Part shown: piece by piece, positions 8,355 through 17,908 of the stretch
Layout of the letters: every line of letters begins with the position of its first letter
Numbering within the stretch: position 1 is the stretch's first letter
Source of the DNA: Alkalimarinus sediminis
GTDB taxonomy: Bacteria; Pseudomonadota; Gammaproteobacteria; Pseudomonadales; Oleiphilaceae
DNA length: 64,000 nucleotides
Direction of reading: 5' to 3'
Assembly (NCBI RefSeq): GCF_026427595.1
Contig: NZ_CP101527.1
Span: 2,761,501 to 2,825,500 of the forward strand
The notes under the pieces: model-generated
What the model saw: the letters and a program-made list of their open reading frames with translations, nothing else
The model's database searches: none
What the model was told of the DNA's origin: nothing
Position numbers and translations under genes: made by a program

Positions 8355-9356
8355 CTACTTTTTTAATGCTTCCGACAATTGATAAACAGCCATTGCATAG
8401 AGGTGGCTATGGTTATATCGGGTAATTACATAGAAGTTGTGTAAACCTATCCAAAACTCAGTTCCGTTTTTACCTTCCAGCTGGAGCAGTTTCCCTTTAG
8501 CTTTAGGGTCAAATCCATCGTCTGAGCGAATCCCCCACTGAGCCATCTCTTCTAACGTGTACTTTAGTTTTAACGACTTATACAGTGCTTTCTCGTAGTC
8601 GTTTCCGGTGACCGTTGCAAGCCCTGTCACAGGCTGGCCTTGCATCCATTTATGTTTTTTGAAGTAGTTAGCCACACTACCGATTGCATCTACAGGGTTG
8701 TTAAGAATATCTGCCACACCATCACCGTCAAAATCTACGGCAAAATTACGGTAGCTACTAGGTATAAACTGACCATATCCCATGGCGCCAGCATAAGAAC
8801 CTTTGAGTTCAACAGGGTTAAATTTTTGCTCCCGAGATAACAGTAGCATCTGCTCTAATTCGCTTTTGAAAAACTTACTCCTTGGTGGGTAGTCAAAAGC
8901 CAATGTCGATAGCGCATCGATAACTCGGTAACTACCGCGGTTTTGGCCATACCGCGTTTCAACTCCAATAATTGCCGCAATAATAGACTGAGGAACACCA
9001 TACTCTTTCTCTGCTCGTGCCAACGTATCGGCATGCTTAACCATAAAAGCCTTGCCACGCTTTATTCGATCTTCGGTGATAAAGATTTTGCGGTAGCCTT
9101 TCCACTCAAGCCGTTTTTCTGCCGGGCGGGCAATCGCATCCAAGATACTCTGTTTCTTATCCGCTTGTGCAAAAAGTGCTTCTAGCTCTTGCTGATCAAA
9201 ACCATGCTTTTCAACCATTTCAGCGACAAAAGGTTTTACCGCTTGGTGTTCAAGATAGTTTGCATGAGCGATGCTTGCTGCACCTACTGAAGCGGCCAAA
9301 CCAATGACAGCAGGTTTCCAGACGGCCTGAACAAGGCGTGTTAAATATTTACTCAA
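8355..9356 (-). CDS. mltB: Lytic murein transglycosylase B (soluble periplasmic form)
   Basis: MltB-family enzyme that cleaves peptidoglycan glycan chains to 1,6-anhydro ends. The catalytic Glu is E133 in IGVETRYG, followed by the family segment RVIDALSTLAFDYP, and GYGQFIPSSYRNFA matches the second core motif. The N terminus is a Sec signal peptide ending in AHA with no lipobox, so it is probably soluble in the periplasm, unlike Escherichia coli MltB. The start is TTG at 9356, supported by AAGGA 8 nt upstream; no nearby ATG fits. It lies between rodA and rlpA. Confidence 0.95.
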   Translation of the reverse strand: MSKYLTRLVQAVWKPAVIGLAASVGAASIAHANYLEHQAVKPFVAEMVEKHGFDQQELEALFAQADKKQSILDAIARPAEKRLEWKGYRKIFITEDRIKRGKAFMVKHADTLARAEKEYGVPQSIIAAIIGVETRYGQNRGSYRVIDALSTLAFDYPPRSKFFKSELEQMLLLSREQKFNPVELKGSYAGAMGYGQFIPSSYRNFAVDFDGDGVADILNNPVDAIGSVANYFKKHKWMQGQPVTGLATVTGNDYEKALYKSLKLKYTLEEMAQWGIRSDDGFDPKAKGKLLQLEGKNGTEFWIGLHNFYVITRYNHSHLYAMAVYQLSEALKK

Positions 9357-9462
9357 TGTATCAATCCTTTTTGTTATTTTACCAATTAATTCCTATGACC
9401 AACTTATAGATAGTGGCTCACAGGATTACAGTTACCGAGTTCAGTACCAATATCTCTGAACT

Positions 9463-10611
9463 CTATTTACCTAGCATTTTCTTATGGGTGTGAATCGACA
9501 TCAAAACACCAAACGCCGCCATTAAGGTAACAATAGAAGTCCCTCCATAGCTTACCAAGGGCAACGGAACCCCTACAACAGGTAACAGTCCACTGACCAT
9601 GCCGATATTTACAAATACATAAACAAAAAACGTGAGTGTTAAACTACCAGCTAGCATACGGCCAAAAGAGTCTTGGGCATTAACAGCAATAAACAATCCT
9701 CGCGCCACAATCAGTACATACAACAAGACCAACAGCACTACACCAACAAAACCAAACTCTTCAGCCAATACAGCGATAATAAAATCGGTATGGCTCTCAG
9801 GCAAAAAGTCCAACTGAGACTGCGTTCCTTCAAGCCAACCTTTACCGGTCATACCACCGGAGCCAATCGCTGTTTTCGACTGGATAATATTCCATCCTGC
9901 CCCGAGAGGGTCTTTTTCAGGGTCTATTAGCGTCAGAACCCGTTGCTTCTGATAGTCCCTCATCACAAACATCCACATCACCGGGACCAATGCTGCAACA
10001 GAGGCGATGAAACCACCTACCAGTTTTCCACTAATCCCAGCTAACAGCAACACAAATATACCCGATGCAGCAATCAATAGTGAGGTACCAAGGTCAGGCT
10101 GTTTGATAACCAGAACAACAGGCATAAATATTAGCAGCAACGACCCAAATACATGTTTGAGTTGGGGCGGCAGGTAACGCTCTGACAAATACCACGCCAC
10201 CATCATAGGAACTGCAAGTTTCATAAACTCAGAAGGTTGAAATCTCGGCAACCCGGGCAGCTGCAACCACCTCTGTGCGCCTTTCGCCCCAGTGCCCATT
10301 ACCAAAACCGCAGCTAATGCCATCAACCCCATGACAAACAGCCAAGGGGCCCAGCGACGATAGACACTAGGGTCTAACTGCGCAAACACAATCATAACAA
10401 CAAAAGCGAGCATAAAACGCATCGCCTGCTTTTGTACATGCACCATGCTTTCGCCACTACCACTATAGAGAACAAACAAACCCGTAATGGAAAGCGTCAA
10501 GATCAGCACTAGCAATATAGGATCTATATGCAGCCTAAACAGCAAGCTTCTGCGACTTTTTAGATGATAATCGCTACCTGGCAATTGACGGAGAAACTCT
10601 TGATTAGCCAT
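9463..10611 (-). CDS. rodA: RodA, SEDS peptidoglycan glycosyltransferase of the elongasome
   Basis: RodA polymerises lipid II into glycan strands together with PBP2 during cell elongation. The 382-residue protein has about ten hydrophobic membrane segments and the SEDS signatures: a PSEFMKL block, the long loop FLPESHTDFI, the AEEFGFVG stretch and the C-terminal PLVSYGGTS. The start overlaps the 3' end of mrdA by 8 nt, which indicates translational coupling of the two partners. The division paralogue FtsW is at 56285-57478. Confidence 0.97.
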   Translation of the reverse strand: MANQEFLRQLPGSDYHLKSRRSLLFRLHIDPILLVLILTLSITGLFVLYSGSGESMVHVQKQAMRFMLAFVVMIVFAQLDPSVYRRWAPWLFVMGLMALAAVLVMGTGAKGAQRWLQLPGLPRFQPSEFMKLAVPMMVAWYLSERYLPPQLKHVFGSLLLIFMPVVLVIKQPDLGTSLLIAASGIFVLLLAGISGKLVGGFIASVAALVPVMWMFVMRDYQKQRVLTLIDPEKDPLGAGWNIIQSKTAIGSGGMTGKGWLEGTQSQLDFLPESHTDFIIAVLAEEFGFVGVVLLVLLYVLIVARGLFIAVNAQDSFGRMLAGSLTLTFFVYVFVNIGMVSGLLPVVGVPLPLVSYGGTSIVTLMAAFGVLMSIHTHKKMLGK

Positions 10612-12559
10612 GACTATGATTAAATTCCTGCTGCGTCAGGGGTGCTACCGTCTGATCATTATTTGAATTCGAGTCAAGTATCACACTACTTGACGCTTCT
10701 TCTTGGTCAGTTTCTGGAAAGTCTAACACCCATGCATCAAATATCTTGCGAGCAACCGGAGCTGCGGCACTACCGCCCCCCCCGCCATTTTCTACAATAA
10801 TCGCTACAGCTATTTTAGGCATTTCATAGGGGGCAAACCCTACAAACAGCGCATGATCTCTGTGTCGTTCAGCCAATGCCTCAGCATCATAGCGTTCGCC
10901 CTGCTTAATACCGACCACCTGGGCAGTACCAGTTTTACCCGCCATTTTATAGGTTGAATTAAGACCGCTACTTCTTGCTGTACCTTTTTTACCATGCATA
11001 ACCGCCTTCATTGAGCCTAAAATATAGTCCCAGTCATCAGGGTTATTTAAGATAACGTCAGGTGGCTCAGACTCATGCATACGAGGAATTTCCACAGACT
11101 CATCCTGACTCACCCCTTCGGAAATTTCCAGTGCCAGGTGTGGTCTGTGCCAACGCCCTCTATTGGCGAGCACTGCGGTAGCAGTAGCCAACTGCAATGG
11201 GGTTGTCAGCATAAACCCTTGCCCGATCCCCATATTTAAGGAGTCCCCGGGGAACCAAGGCAAACCTTTAGCACCCCGCTTCCACCCCCGACTAGGCAAA
11301 ATACCTTTACGATCTTCATCAATATCAATAGCCGTGCGACTACCAATACCAAATTTCTCTAGGTACAACGACATGCGATCAACGCCGAGCTTAAAAGCCA
11401 TGTCATAAAAAAAGGTATCGCATGACTCAACGATAGAGTCGTACAAGTCAACAACTCCGTGACCATAGCGTTTCCAGTCGCGATAGAACCGTTCATCATT
11501 CTTAAGTTGGTACCAACCAGGGTCTTGGATTTTGGTCTGTCTGTTGACCACTGCGGTATCTAACCCTGCCAGACCAATAATGGGTTTGATAGTGGAGCCG
11601 GGTGGGTACTGCCCCTTTAATGCTCGGTTAAACAGTGGAATATCAAGCGAGTCTCGCAGAGACGCGTAAGATTTATGGTCGATACCGGTAACAAATAAGT
11701 TTGGGTCAAAACTGGGTGTACTGACCAGTGCAAGAATACCACCAGTCTCGGGGTTTATCGCGACAACCGCTCCCCGCCGACCACCCATCGCATCCACCGC
11801 CACCTGCTGTAAACGCACATCAATACTGAGAGTGATATCACGACCTGGTAACGGGGGTACTTGATCAAGCACTCTTAATACTCGGCCTCGCGCATTCGTT
11901 TCTACTGTTTGATGCCCTACTTTACCGTGCAGCACATCTTCGTAAAATTTTTCTACTCCGAGTTTACCGATATAGTTAGTGGCTGAGTAATTGGCAGCAT
12001 CAACACGCTTCAACTCTTTAATATTTATACGACCAACATACCCAAGCATGTGAGCCATCAACTCACCGTAAGGGTAGTTTCTAACCAGTTCGGCTTCTAC
12101 TTCAACCCCTGGCAATAGGTGCCTATTTACCGAAAGTCTGGCGATTTCACGCTCGGACAGTTTTGACTTTAGAGGGACAGGCTCGTAAGGCTTGCGACGA
12201 TTGTTTAAGCGCTTATCGAAGCGCTTAATCTGCTCGTCGGAAAGTTCGATAATACTTCCGATTTTTGCAATGGTTTTTTCGAGGTCTTCTACACGCTCTT
12301 TAACGATTGATACACTAAAAACCGGTTGGTTATCGGCAAGCAAAATGCCGTTTCGGTCATAAATAAGCCCTCGTGTTGGGGCTACTGACTGAAGCTGCAT
12401 TCTGTTTTTATCGGAGAGTGTGGTGTAGTGCTCATAATCAACCACTTGAAGATAGTAGACCCGCACCACCAACACCGAGGCCATAACAATAATCAACAGC
12501 ATGGCCAGAATCGCACGAAACGTGAATATCCTTTTCTCCCTGATAGGATCTTTTAACAT
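10604..12559 (-). CDS. mrdA: Penicillin-binding protein 2 (elongation transpeptidase)
   Basis: PBP2 cross-links peptidoglycan during elongation with RodA. One N-terminal membrane anchor is followed by the pedestal domain (APTRGLIYDRNG) and a transpeptidase domain with GSTIK (S322, K325), SCD (379-381) and KTGT (542-545). The ATG at 12559 gives 651 residues and a family-like start. In-frame TTG and GTG codons up to 12589 would add up to 10 residues, and no candidate has a clear Shine-Dalgarno sequence, so the start is uncertain. It lies downstream of rlmH and overlaps rodA. Confidence 0.96.
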   Translation of the reverse strand: MLKDPIREKRIFTFRAILAMLLIIVMASVLVVRVYYLQVVDYEHYTTLSDKNRMQLQSVAPTRGLIYDRNGILLADNQPVFSVSIVKERVEDLEKTIAKIGSIIELSDEQIKRFDKRLNNRRKPYEPVPLKSKLSEREIARLSVNRHLLPGVEVEAELVRNYPYGELMAHMLGYVGRINIKELKRVDAANYSATNYIGKLGVEKFYEDVLHGKVGHQTVETNARGRVLRVLDQVPPLPGRDITLSIDVRLQQVAVDAMGGRRGAVVAINPETGGILALVSTPSFDPNLFVTGIDHKSYASLRDSLDIPLFNRALKGQYPPGSTIKPIIGLAGLDTAVVNRQTKIQDPGWYQLKNDERFYRDWKRYGHGVVDLYDSIVESCDTFFYDMAFKLGVDRMSLYLEKFGIGSRTAIDIDEDRKGILPSRGWKRGAKGLPWFPGDSLNMGIGQGFMLTTPLQLATATAVLANRGRWHRPHLALEISEGVSQDESVEIPRMHESEPPDVILNNPDDWDYILGSMKAVMHGKKGTARSSGLNSTYKMAGKTGTAQVVGIKQGERYDAEALAERHRDHALFVGFAPYEMPKIAVAIIVENGGGGGSAAAPVARKIFDAWVLDFPETDQEEASSSVILDSNSNNDQTVAPLTQQEFNHSHG

Positions 12560-12655
12560 CCTCACAGAGTTCAATGTTCCAACCTGCAATATTTCAGCGT
12601 GCTGTTTTTCAACCTATTAACCTTTGTCTGTAGTAATCATCGGTATCAACTATGA

Positions 12656-13126
12656 TCACTGTCTGTGATAAGGATGATTGCGTGTAATACTCCATGCTCG
12701 ATAGAGTTGCTCGGCAAGCAGCACTCGAACTAGAGGATGAGGAAGGGTCAGCGGCGATAAAGACCACTGCTGGTCTGCACGCGCCCGACAAGCATCAGAA
12801 AGGCCATCAGGCCCCCCTACTAGCAGAACCACATTTCGTCCAGCCATTTGCCAGGTCTCTGCCTGTTTGGCTAGCTTTTCGGTACTCCAGTTACGACCGT
12901 TAACTTCTAGCGCGATGACATAGTCGGAGCTCTCAACCGATGCAAGCATCTGCTCACCTTCTCGTTTGATAATGCGGTCAATATCGGCGTTCTTGCCCCT
13001 CTGCCCCAACGGAATCTCAACCAACTCAAGGGAAAACTCCGCAGGCATCCGTCGGGCATATTCATCATATCCGTCATTAACCCATGCAGGCATTCGGGTT
13101 CCGACCGCTATTAGTTTTATTTTCAT
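12656..13126 (-). CDS. rlmH: 23S rRNA pseudouridine-1915 N3-methyltransferase
   Basis: RlmH is a SPOUT-class SAM methyltransferase acting on helix 69 of 23S rRNA in assembled 70S ribosomes. The 156 residues end with the trefoil-knot signature: [30 protein letters not shown] and the terminal HPYHR. The ATG at 13126 gives the usual MKIKLIAVG start; a TTG one codon earlier is disfavoured. It follows rsfS after 61 nt, the normal rsfS-rlmH-mrdA order. Confidence 0.96.
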   Translation of the reverse strand: MKIKLIAVGTRMPAWVNDGYDEYARRMPAEFSLELVEIPLGQRGKNADIDRIIKREGEQMLASVESSDYVIALEVNGRNWSTEKLAKQAETWQMAGRNVVLLVGGPDGLSDACRARADQQWSLSPLTLPHPLVRVLLAEQLYRAWSITRNHPYHRQ

Positions 13127-13187
13127 CAAGTAACGCCACTATCAAGCGATGAGTCTATAGCCTTGCGGCTGGGAACTGACTAAACGA

Positions 13188-13529
13188 CTACTCAGAGACA
13201 ACATCTGGACCATCAGTCCAAAAGCGCTCAAGATCATAAAATTCACGGGCTGCAGGCATCATGATATGGGCTACAATTCCACCTAGATCAACAAGTACCC
13301 AGTCACTTCCTGCTCCGCCTTCTATACCTAATGGACGAATGCCATTCTTTTTAACTTCTTCAATCACATTGTCAGCAATAGATTTAACATGACGATTGGA
13401 AGTACCTGATGCAATCACCATATATTCGGTCACGCTCGTTCGCTCACGCACATCTAGTACATTGATGTCGGTTGCTTTCATATCGTCCATCGCGTTCACG
13501 ACAATGTCTTTTAACTTTTCACTTTGCAT
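13188..13529 (-). CDS. rsfS: Ribosomal silencing factor RsfS
   Basis: This 113-residue protein binds ribosomal protein uL14 and blocks 30S/50S joining when nutrients run low. The DUF143-fold segments DINVLDV, MVIASGTSNRHVKSIA and the WVLVDLGGIVAHIM core are all present, followed by the FYDLERFW tail. The length is typical. It lies between nadD and rlmH, as in most gammaproteobacteria. Confidence 0.96.
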   Translation of the reverse strand: MQSEKLKDIVVNAMDDMKATDINVLDVRERTSVTEYMVIASGTSNRHVKSIADNVIEEVKKNGIRPLGIEGGAGSDWVLVDLGGIVAHIMMPAAREFYDLERFWTDGPDVVSE

Positions 13530-13634
13530 ATATGTTTTTTCGTTCGGAAGAATCTTGTAAGTCCAGACATTGCCAGGCTCATCTCAAGTTCGACAGTTTA
13601 CGTCCTCTAGGAGGTTAATGTTAATTACATGATT

Positions 13635-14288
13635 TTAATCTTGATAACCATAAAGCTGATTATCACAGATATAACGCCAAACAACATCCGATACCAAATA
13701 GCGGGCAGATCGGCCATTTGCAATCGAAGATCTAACTTTTGAGCTTGAAATATCGAGCAGGGACAGCTCAAGCGGCAATATATACCCCGCTCCACATTCA
13801 AACAATCTTTCTATTTTTTCAACGCGCTTTGACTCAACTAGCTCTGCCAACTCGCCAGTCGCAGTCAATGGCCACCCAGGCCTGTTTAGGACAATTATAT
13901 GGGCTAACGTTGGAATTTCCAGCCACTGATGCCAGCTGGCAAACTGATTAAAGGCATCGGTACCTAGCACCAAAGCAATTGGCTCATCCACCCCATACTG
14001 TTGCCTCATTGCTTTTAGAGTATCGACCGTATAAGAGGGCCCCTGCCTTAGAATCTCTCGTTGATCAACGATTAAGCGAGGCTCCCCTTCGGTTGCACGT
14101 TCTAACATTTCAACTCGTTGCGCCGAAGAAGCGCCCGGCTCACCACGATGGACGGGATTATAGCAGGGTAATAGGTGAACGTTTGACCCTTTCTCAGTTT
14201 TATCAGCCAATAACTCACTCAACTCAAGCGCACACCGCAGGTGGCCAAGGTGCACGGGGTCGTACGTCCCTCCCATTATTATCTTCAT
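13635..14288 (-). CDS. nadD: Nicotinate-nucleotide adenylyltransferase
   Basis: NadD joins nicotinate mononucleotide to ATP, giving deamido-NAD in the cytosol. The N-terminal nucleotidyltransferase motif GGTYDPVHLGH (6-16) and the C-terminal ISSSKVRSSI block (an ISSTxxR variant) are both present. At 217 residues it is normal. It starts 27 nt after the proA stop and sits in the proA-nadD-rsfS-rlmH series. Confidence 0.96.
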   Translation of the reverse strand: MKIIMGGTYDPVHLGHLRCALELSELLADKTEKGSNVHLLPCYNPVHRGEPGASSAQRVEMLERATEGEPRLIVDQREILRQGPSYTVDTLKAMRQQYGVDEPIALVLGTDAFNQFASWHQWLEIPTLAHIIVLNRPGWPLTATGELAELVESKRVEKIERLFECGAGYILPLELSLLDISSSKVRSSIANGRSARYLVSDVVWRYICDNQLYGYQD

Positions 14289-14315
14289 AGCTTAATGCTT
14301 CGTTGCGTTATAGCT

Positions 14316-15572
14316 CTACTGACGAATATGACCATCACCAAATACGACGTATTTTTGGGAGGTCAAACCATCAAGCCCAACCGGTCCACGCGCATGAATT
14401 TTATCCGTAGAGATACCGATTTCTGCGCCCAGACCATACTCAAAACCATCAGCAAATCGGGTAGACGCATTAATCATAACCGAGCTTGAGTCAACCGCCG
14501 TAATAAACGTTCGGCCCCGAGTATAGTTCTCAGTGATAATTGAGTCTGTATGGTGGGAGCCATACTTATTGATATGCGCTATAGCCTCTTCCATATCTGC
14601 AACAATTTTAACGGATAATATAGGCGCTAAATATTCAGTCGACCAGTCATCTTCTGAAGCTGGGTTGATATCGGTCAGAATGCATCTTGTGGCTTCACAG
14701 CCTCTTAACTCAACGCCCTCTTGACGATACTTTTCTGCTAATAGAGGCAAAATTGAAGCCGCAACAGGTTCATCAACTAACAATGTTTCCATCGTGTTAC
14801 AGGTACCATAACGATGGGTTTTAGCGTTAAAGGCGACATTCACTGCTTTTTCATGGTCAGCATCACGATCAATAAAGACGTGACAAATACCATCAAGGTG
14901 CTTAATAACCGTCACTTTAGCATCTCTACTTACACGCTCGATAAGCCCTTTACCACCACGAGGTACAATTACATCAACATATTCAGGCATGGTAATAAGC
15001 TCACCTACCGCCGCTCGGTCTGTGGTTTTAACAACCTGTACCGCATCTTCTGGCAGACCTGCTTGAGACAACCCTTGGCTAATACATACTGCAACCGCCT
15101 GATTAGAGTGGATCGCCTCTGACCCACCACGCAAAATAGTGGCATTGCCAGATTTAAGGCAAAGGCTGGCGGCCTCTACCGTTACGTTAGGGCGAGATTC
15201 ATAGATAATTCCCACAACCCCCAAAGGCACACGCATTTTGCCTACTTGAATACCAGAAGGCATAAACTTCATATCGTCAATAATGCCAACAGGGTCTGGA
15301 AGGGCCGCAACTTGTTTTAGCCCTTCAATCATTGTGTCTATACGAGCAGGCGTTAGCTCAAGACGGTCAAGCATGGCAGAATCCAGGCCGTTAGCCCGAC
15401 CATTTTCCAAGTCTAGCTCGTTAGCCTGAGCCAATTTATCTCGTGCGTTATCCAACGCCTCAGCCATCGCTAATAGCGCACGATTTTTCGCTTCAGTACT
15501 CGCCTGAGCAATTTTCACTGATGCTTCGCGAGCCTTTTCGCCCACTTCCACCATGTATGCTTTTACATCCAT
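14316..15572 (-). CDS. proA: Gamma-glutamyl phosphate reductase
   Basis: ProA performs the NADPH-dependent reduction of gamma-glutamyl phosphate to glutamate semialdehyde in proline synthesis. It has the aldehyde-dehydrogenase fold, with catalytic Cys258 in [13 protein letters not shown], the [13 protein letters not shown]-type N-terminal block (around 122-134) and the VPRGGKGLI loop. At 418 residues it is normal. It is the first gene of the long minus-strand series running to rlpA and faces the GGDEF-like gene divergently across 202 nt. proB is not in the window. Confidence 0.97.
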   Translation of the reverse strand: MDVKAYMVEVGEKAREASVKIAQASTEAKNRALLAMAEALDNARDKLAQANELDLENGRANGLDSAMLDRLELTPARIDTMIEGLKQVAALPDPVGIIDDMKFMPSGIQVGKMRVPLGVVGIIYESRPNVTVEAASLCLKSGNATILRGGSEAIHSNQAVAVCISQGLSQAGLPEDAVQVVKTTDRAAVGELITMPEYVDVIVPRGGKGLIERVSRDAKVTVIKHLDGICHVFIDRDADHEKAVNVAFNAKTHRYGTCNTMETLLVDEPVAASILPLLAEKYRQEGVELRGCEATRCILTDINPASEDDWSTEYLAPILSVKIVADMEEAIAHINKYGSHHTDSIITENYTRGRTFITAVDSSSVMINASTRFADGFEYGLGAEIGISTDKIHARGPVGLDGLTSQKYVVFGDGHIRQ

Positions 15573-15774
15573 CGCCTGTTCTCAATCTATAAAACTGCTA
15601 CATTAAACAATACCAAATGAAAATTAAGACCTTAGACACAGTCTAAAGACAACAATCATTTATACGATACGCCAAAAGAGGTTATTATAACCTTCTGAAC
15701 CAATGACACCAACGTTGAATTAAGGAACACTCCCAGAAGACCTTAATTGATTAAGGATAATAACAAAGACTAAT

Positions 15775-16830
15775 ATGCCTCAGACTAGCTTAAGCACTAT
15801 CATGCGCACCCGCTCTTACCAATGGGCGGCCGCTATCACAGCACTATTGGCCTTAACAGGGTTGCTCACCGGAAAGCTCGAGGGAGCCATTATTGCCGCT
15901 GTTTTTTCAGTTCTTCTTTTTATGAACAGCCTCTTCGAAAAGCATCGACCGCAAGAAAAAGAGCAACAGAGAAAACTTCGTCGCAGCCCTTGGACCCATG
16001 TTACAACACTATTTTTGGCGTCAGTGACGTTATTGAGTGCACTTTATAGCGAGTTTTCAGCAAGTTCATGGAGTTTTATCCTCCCTATGCTGCTGTTTTT
16101 CTTCTACCCGTTAAAAACCGCCGTCATAGCGGTGGCGGTTTATAGCCTCTGCCTACTCATCATTGTTACGCAACTGAGTGAATCGGTAGAAAAACTTGCG
16201 TTACTGATCAACTACCTACTTTGCCTGAGCTTAACCGCTGGCTTTGTTTATCTCAGAGAGGTTAAAGACCAGCAACTCAAACCACTCAGGCGCACCGATA
16301 ATCTAACTCAGGCTTCAATCAAAGAACGGCTTAACGATGATTTAGCAAAAGAGATCCAACGCAGCGAACGAGAGGGCACAGAGTTAACCGTTATGGCTCT
16401 AGCCATTGACGAACGAGGCTTTAATCAAGTGGATGAAGCTGATCATGACGTACTTCTGAGCAAATTGGGGCACCTATTACATGAGAATCTTAGGGCTTTT
16501 GATAGCTATTACCGCTGGAAAGATCACGAATTCTTGATCGTATTCCCCTACACCAACACCCAAGACGGGATGAAGACCGCTGAAAAGCTAAGATTAATCG
16601 CCAAAGACTCCCTGAGCGACAGTAAACGTCCTATTACCGTTAGCATCGGCACCGCTAGCCTCAATGTTGGTGACAGTGCAGAGTCTATGTTAAACAAATC
16701 ATTGTCGGCACTAAAGCAGGCTCAAAAAAGAGGCCATAACCGTACTCGCTCCTATGTAGACTCAGATGCGTCTGAAAATTCAGCGACTCAATCAGCACCT
16801 ACGAGCGCAGCGAGTGATAGCGACCATTAA
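15775..16830 (+). CDS. Membrane protein with degenerate GGDEF domain and intact I-site
   Basis: The protein has 351 residues. The first 160 hold about six hydrophobic segments with no recognised sensor fold. Residues 173-335 align to a diguanylate cyclase domain, but the active-site GGDEF reads KDHEF (249-253), so cyclase activity is very unlikely. The inhibitory c-di-GMP site RxxD is intact as RAFD (240-243), exactly five residues before that motif. The SIGTA strand and a terminal KRGHNRTRSY match normal domains. This suggests a c-di-GMP receptor. A low-complexity Ser/Ala tail follows. The next gene has the same architecture, so the two probably arose by duplication. Confidence 0.85.
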   Translation: MPQTSLSTIMRTRSYQWAAAITALLALTGLLTGKLEGAIIAAVFSVLLFMNSLFEKHRPQEKEQQRKLRRSPWTHVTTLFLASVTLLSALYSEFSASSWSFILPMLLFFFYPLKTAVIAVAVYSLCLLIIVTQLSESVEKLALLINYLLCLSLTAGFVYLREVKDQQLKPLRRTDNLTQASIKERLNDDLAKEIQRSEREGTELTVMALAIDERGFNQVDEADHDVLLSKLGHLLHENLRAFDSYYRWKDHEFLIVFPYTNTQDGMKTAEKLRLIAKDSLSDSKRPITVSIGTASLNVGDSAESMLNKSLSALKQAQKRGHNRTRSYVDSDASENSATQSAPTSAASDSDH

Positions 16831-16924
16831 CGTTTATAAACTAAACGAGTATGATTCAGTAACCGTTAGTAGACCGATACCGATTAAAGAATAAAAGAAT
16901 AAAAGAATATAAGGCGCGCAAAGG

Positions 16925-17908
16925 ATGACCGACTTCCAACTCAAGAACATGACTCGAGCCACATCTTACGGCTTAACGGCATTATTTATGTTCTTTCTGG
17001 CAATTCAAAATTACCGCTATGGATACTACGACTTGGTTTACACTGCCACGCTACTCATGCCGTTACTGGGGTTTGGCATTGCATATACCTACGCACAACG
17101 CTATTTTGAAATACAAGATTATGCTCATGTTGTATTGTTAGCGGTGATGGCCGTTTTAATCACCACCAATATTTCTGAAACCTCCTCTAATGCGACGCTC
17201 TGGCTCTATCCTATCGGGCTTTTAAGCTATCTTGTTCTTCCATTTCGCGCATCTAATATTTTTAATGGCGCAATACTTTTCTGTTTGACATTTTATATAG
17301 GCTTGCAGCAAGGGCTATATAGTGGACTCTTGTTTTTTACCAGCTACCTGTTTGTGAGCGGTATTGCAGGCATCTTTGCTTACCTCCATCACCATAAAAA
17401 CCGCAAACTTATCGAGCTCTCGCTACATGATCCACTGACTGGTGCTTACAATATGAAGCACCTTGATGACACTCTCACTAAAGAGATTAGCCGCTCACAT
17501 GTGACTGGCAATACACTGTCATTAATTGCTTTAAGAGTCGACTATTTTGACCAATTTACCGACGTTCATGGCAACAACGCAGCTAAAGAACTTACTGTAG
17601 AGCTATCGAAGGTGCTGGGAGGTATGATCCGAGCAGGAGATAGCCACTATTACAGTGAAGAGAGCTTATTTTATCTACTGCTACCCAACACCCCTCAAGA
17701 GGGCATGCTCATTATGACAGAGCGGGTTCGCAGAACCGTCGAAGACACTAAATGGCAGACGATTGGCACGATGACCGTAAGCTTAGGGTGCACTACATCA
17801 ACTCAAAAACCCGCTACGGCAAAAAGTCTTAGAAACGAAGTGCACTGCGCATTAAAAGATGCCGAGAGCAACGGACATAATAGAGTAAGTCTTTTCAATC
17901 AACCATGA
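16925..17908 (+). CDS. Second membrane protein with degenerate GGDEF domain and intact I-site
   Basis: The 327 residues begin with about six transmembrane segments (13-153). A GGDEF-type domain follows from HDPLTGAYN (169-176), which is the normal domain entry. The signature is EESLF (245-249) instead of GGDEF, while the I-site RAGD (236-239) sits exactly five residues upstream as in active cyclases. Loss of catalysis with retention of the c-di-GMP site points to a receptor role. The C-terminal SLGCT and GHNRVSLF elements are preserved. The gene ends in ATGA, overlapping the start of the DedA-PAP2 gene by 4 nt, so the two are translationally coupled. Confidence 0.85.
   Translation: MTDFQLKNMTRATSYGLTALFMFFLAIQNYRYGYYDLVYTATLLMPLLGFGIAYTYAQRYFEIQDYAHVVLLAVMAVLITTNISETSSNATLWLYPIGLLSYLVLPFRASNIFNGAILFCLTFYIGLQQGLYSGLLFFTSYLFVSGIAGIFAYLHHHKNRKLIELSLHDPLTGAYNMKHLDDTLTKEISRSHVTGNTLSLIALRVDYFDQFTDVHGNNAAKELTVELSKVLGGMIRAGDSHYYSEESLFYLLLPNTPQEGMLIMTERVRRTVEDTKWQTIGTMTVSLGCTTSTQKPATAKSLRNEVHCALKDAESNGHNRVSLFNQP

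Noticed and set aside
9463-10611. Second ftsW rather than rodA
   Set aside because: The overlap with PBP2 (mrdA) and its neighbours mark it as RodA; the dcw copy at 56285-57478 is FtsW.
12609-12791. Small minus-strand frame with a serine run overlapping rlmH
   Set aside because: It overlaps the conserved C-terminal knot of rlmH in another frame, and its serine run is a by-product of that codon pattern.
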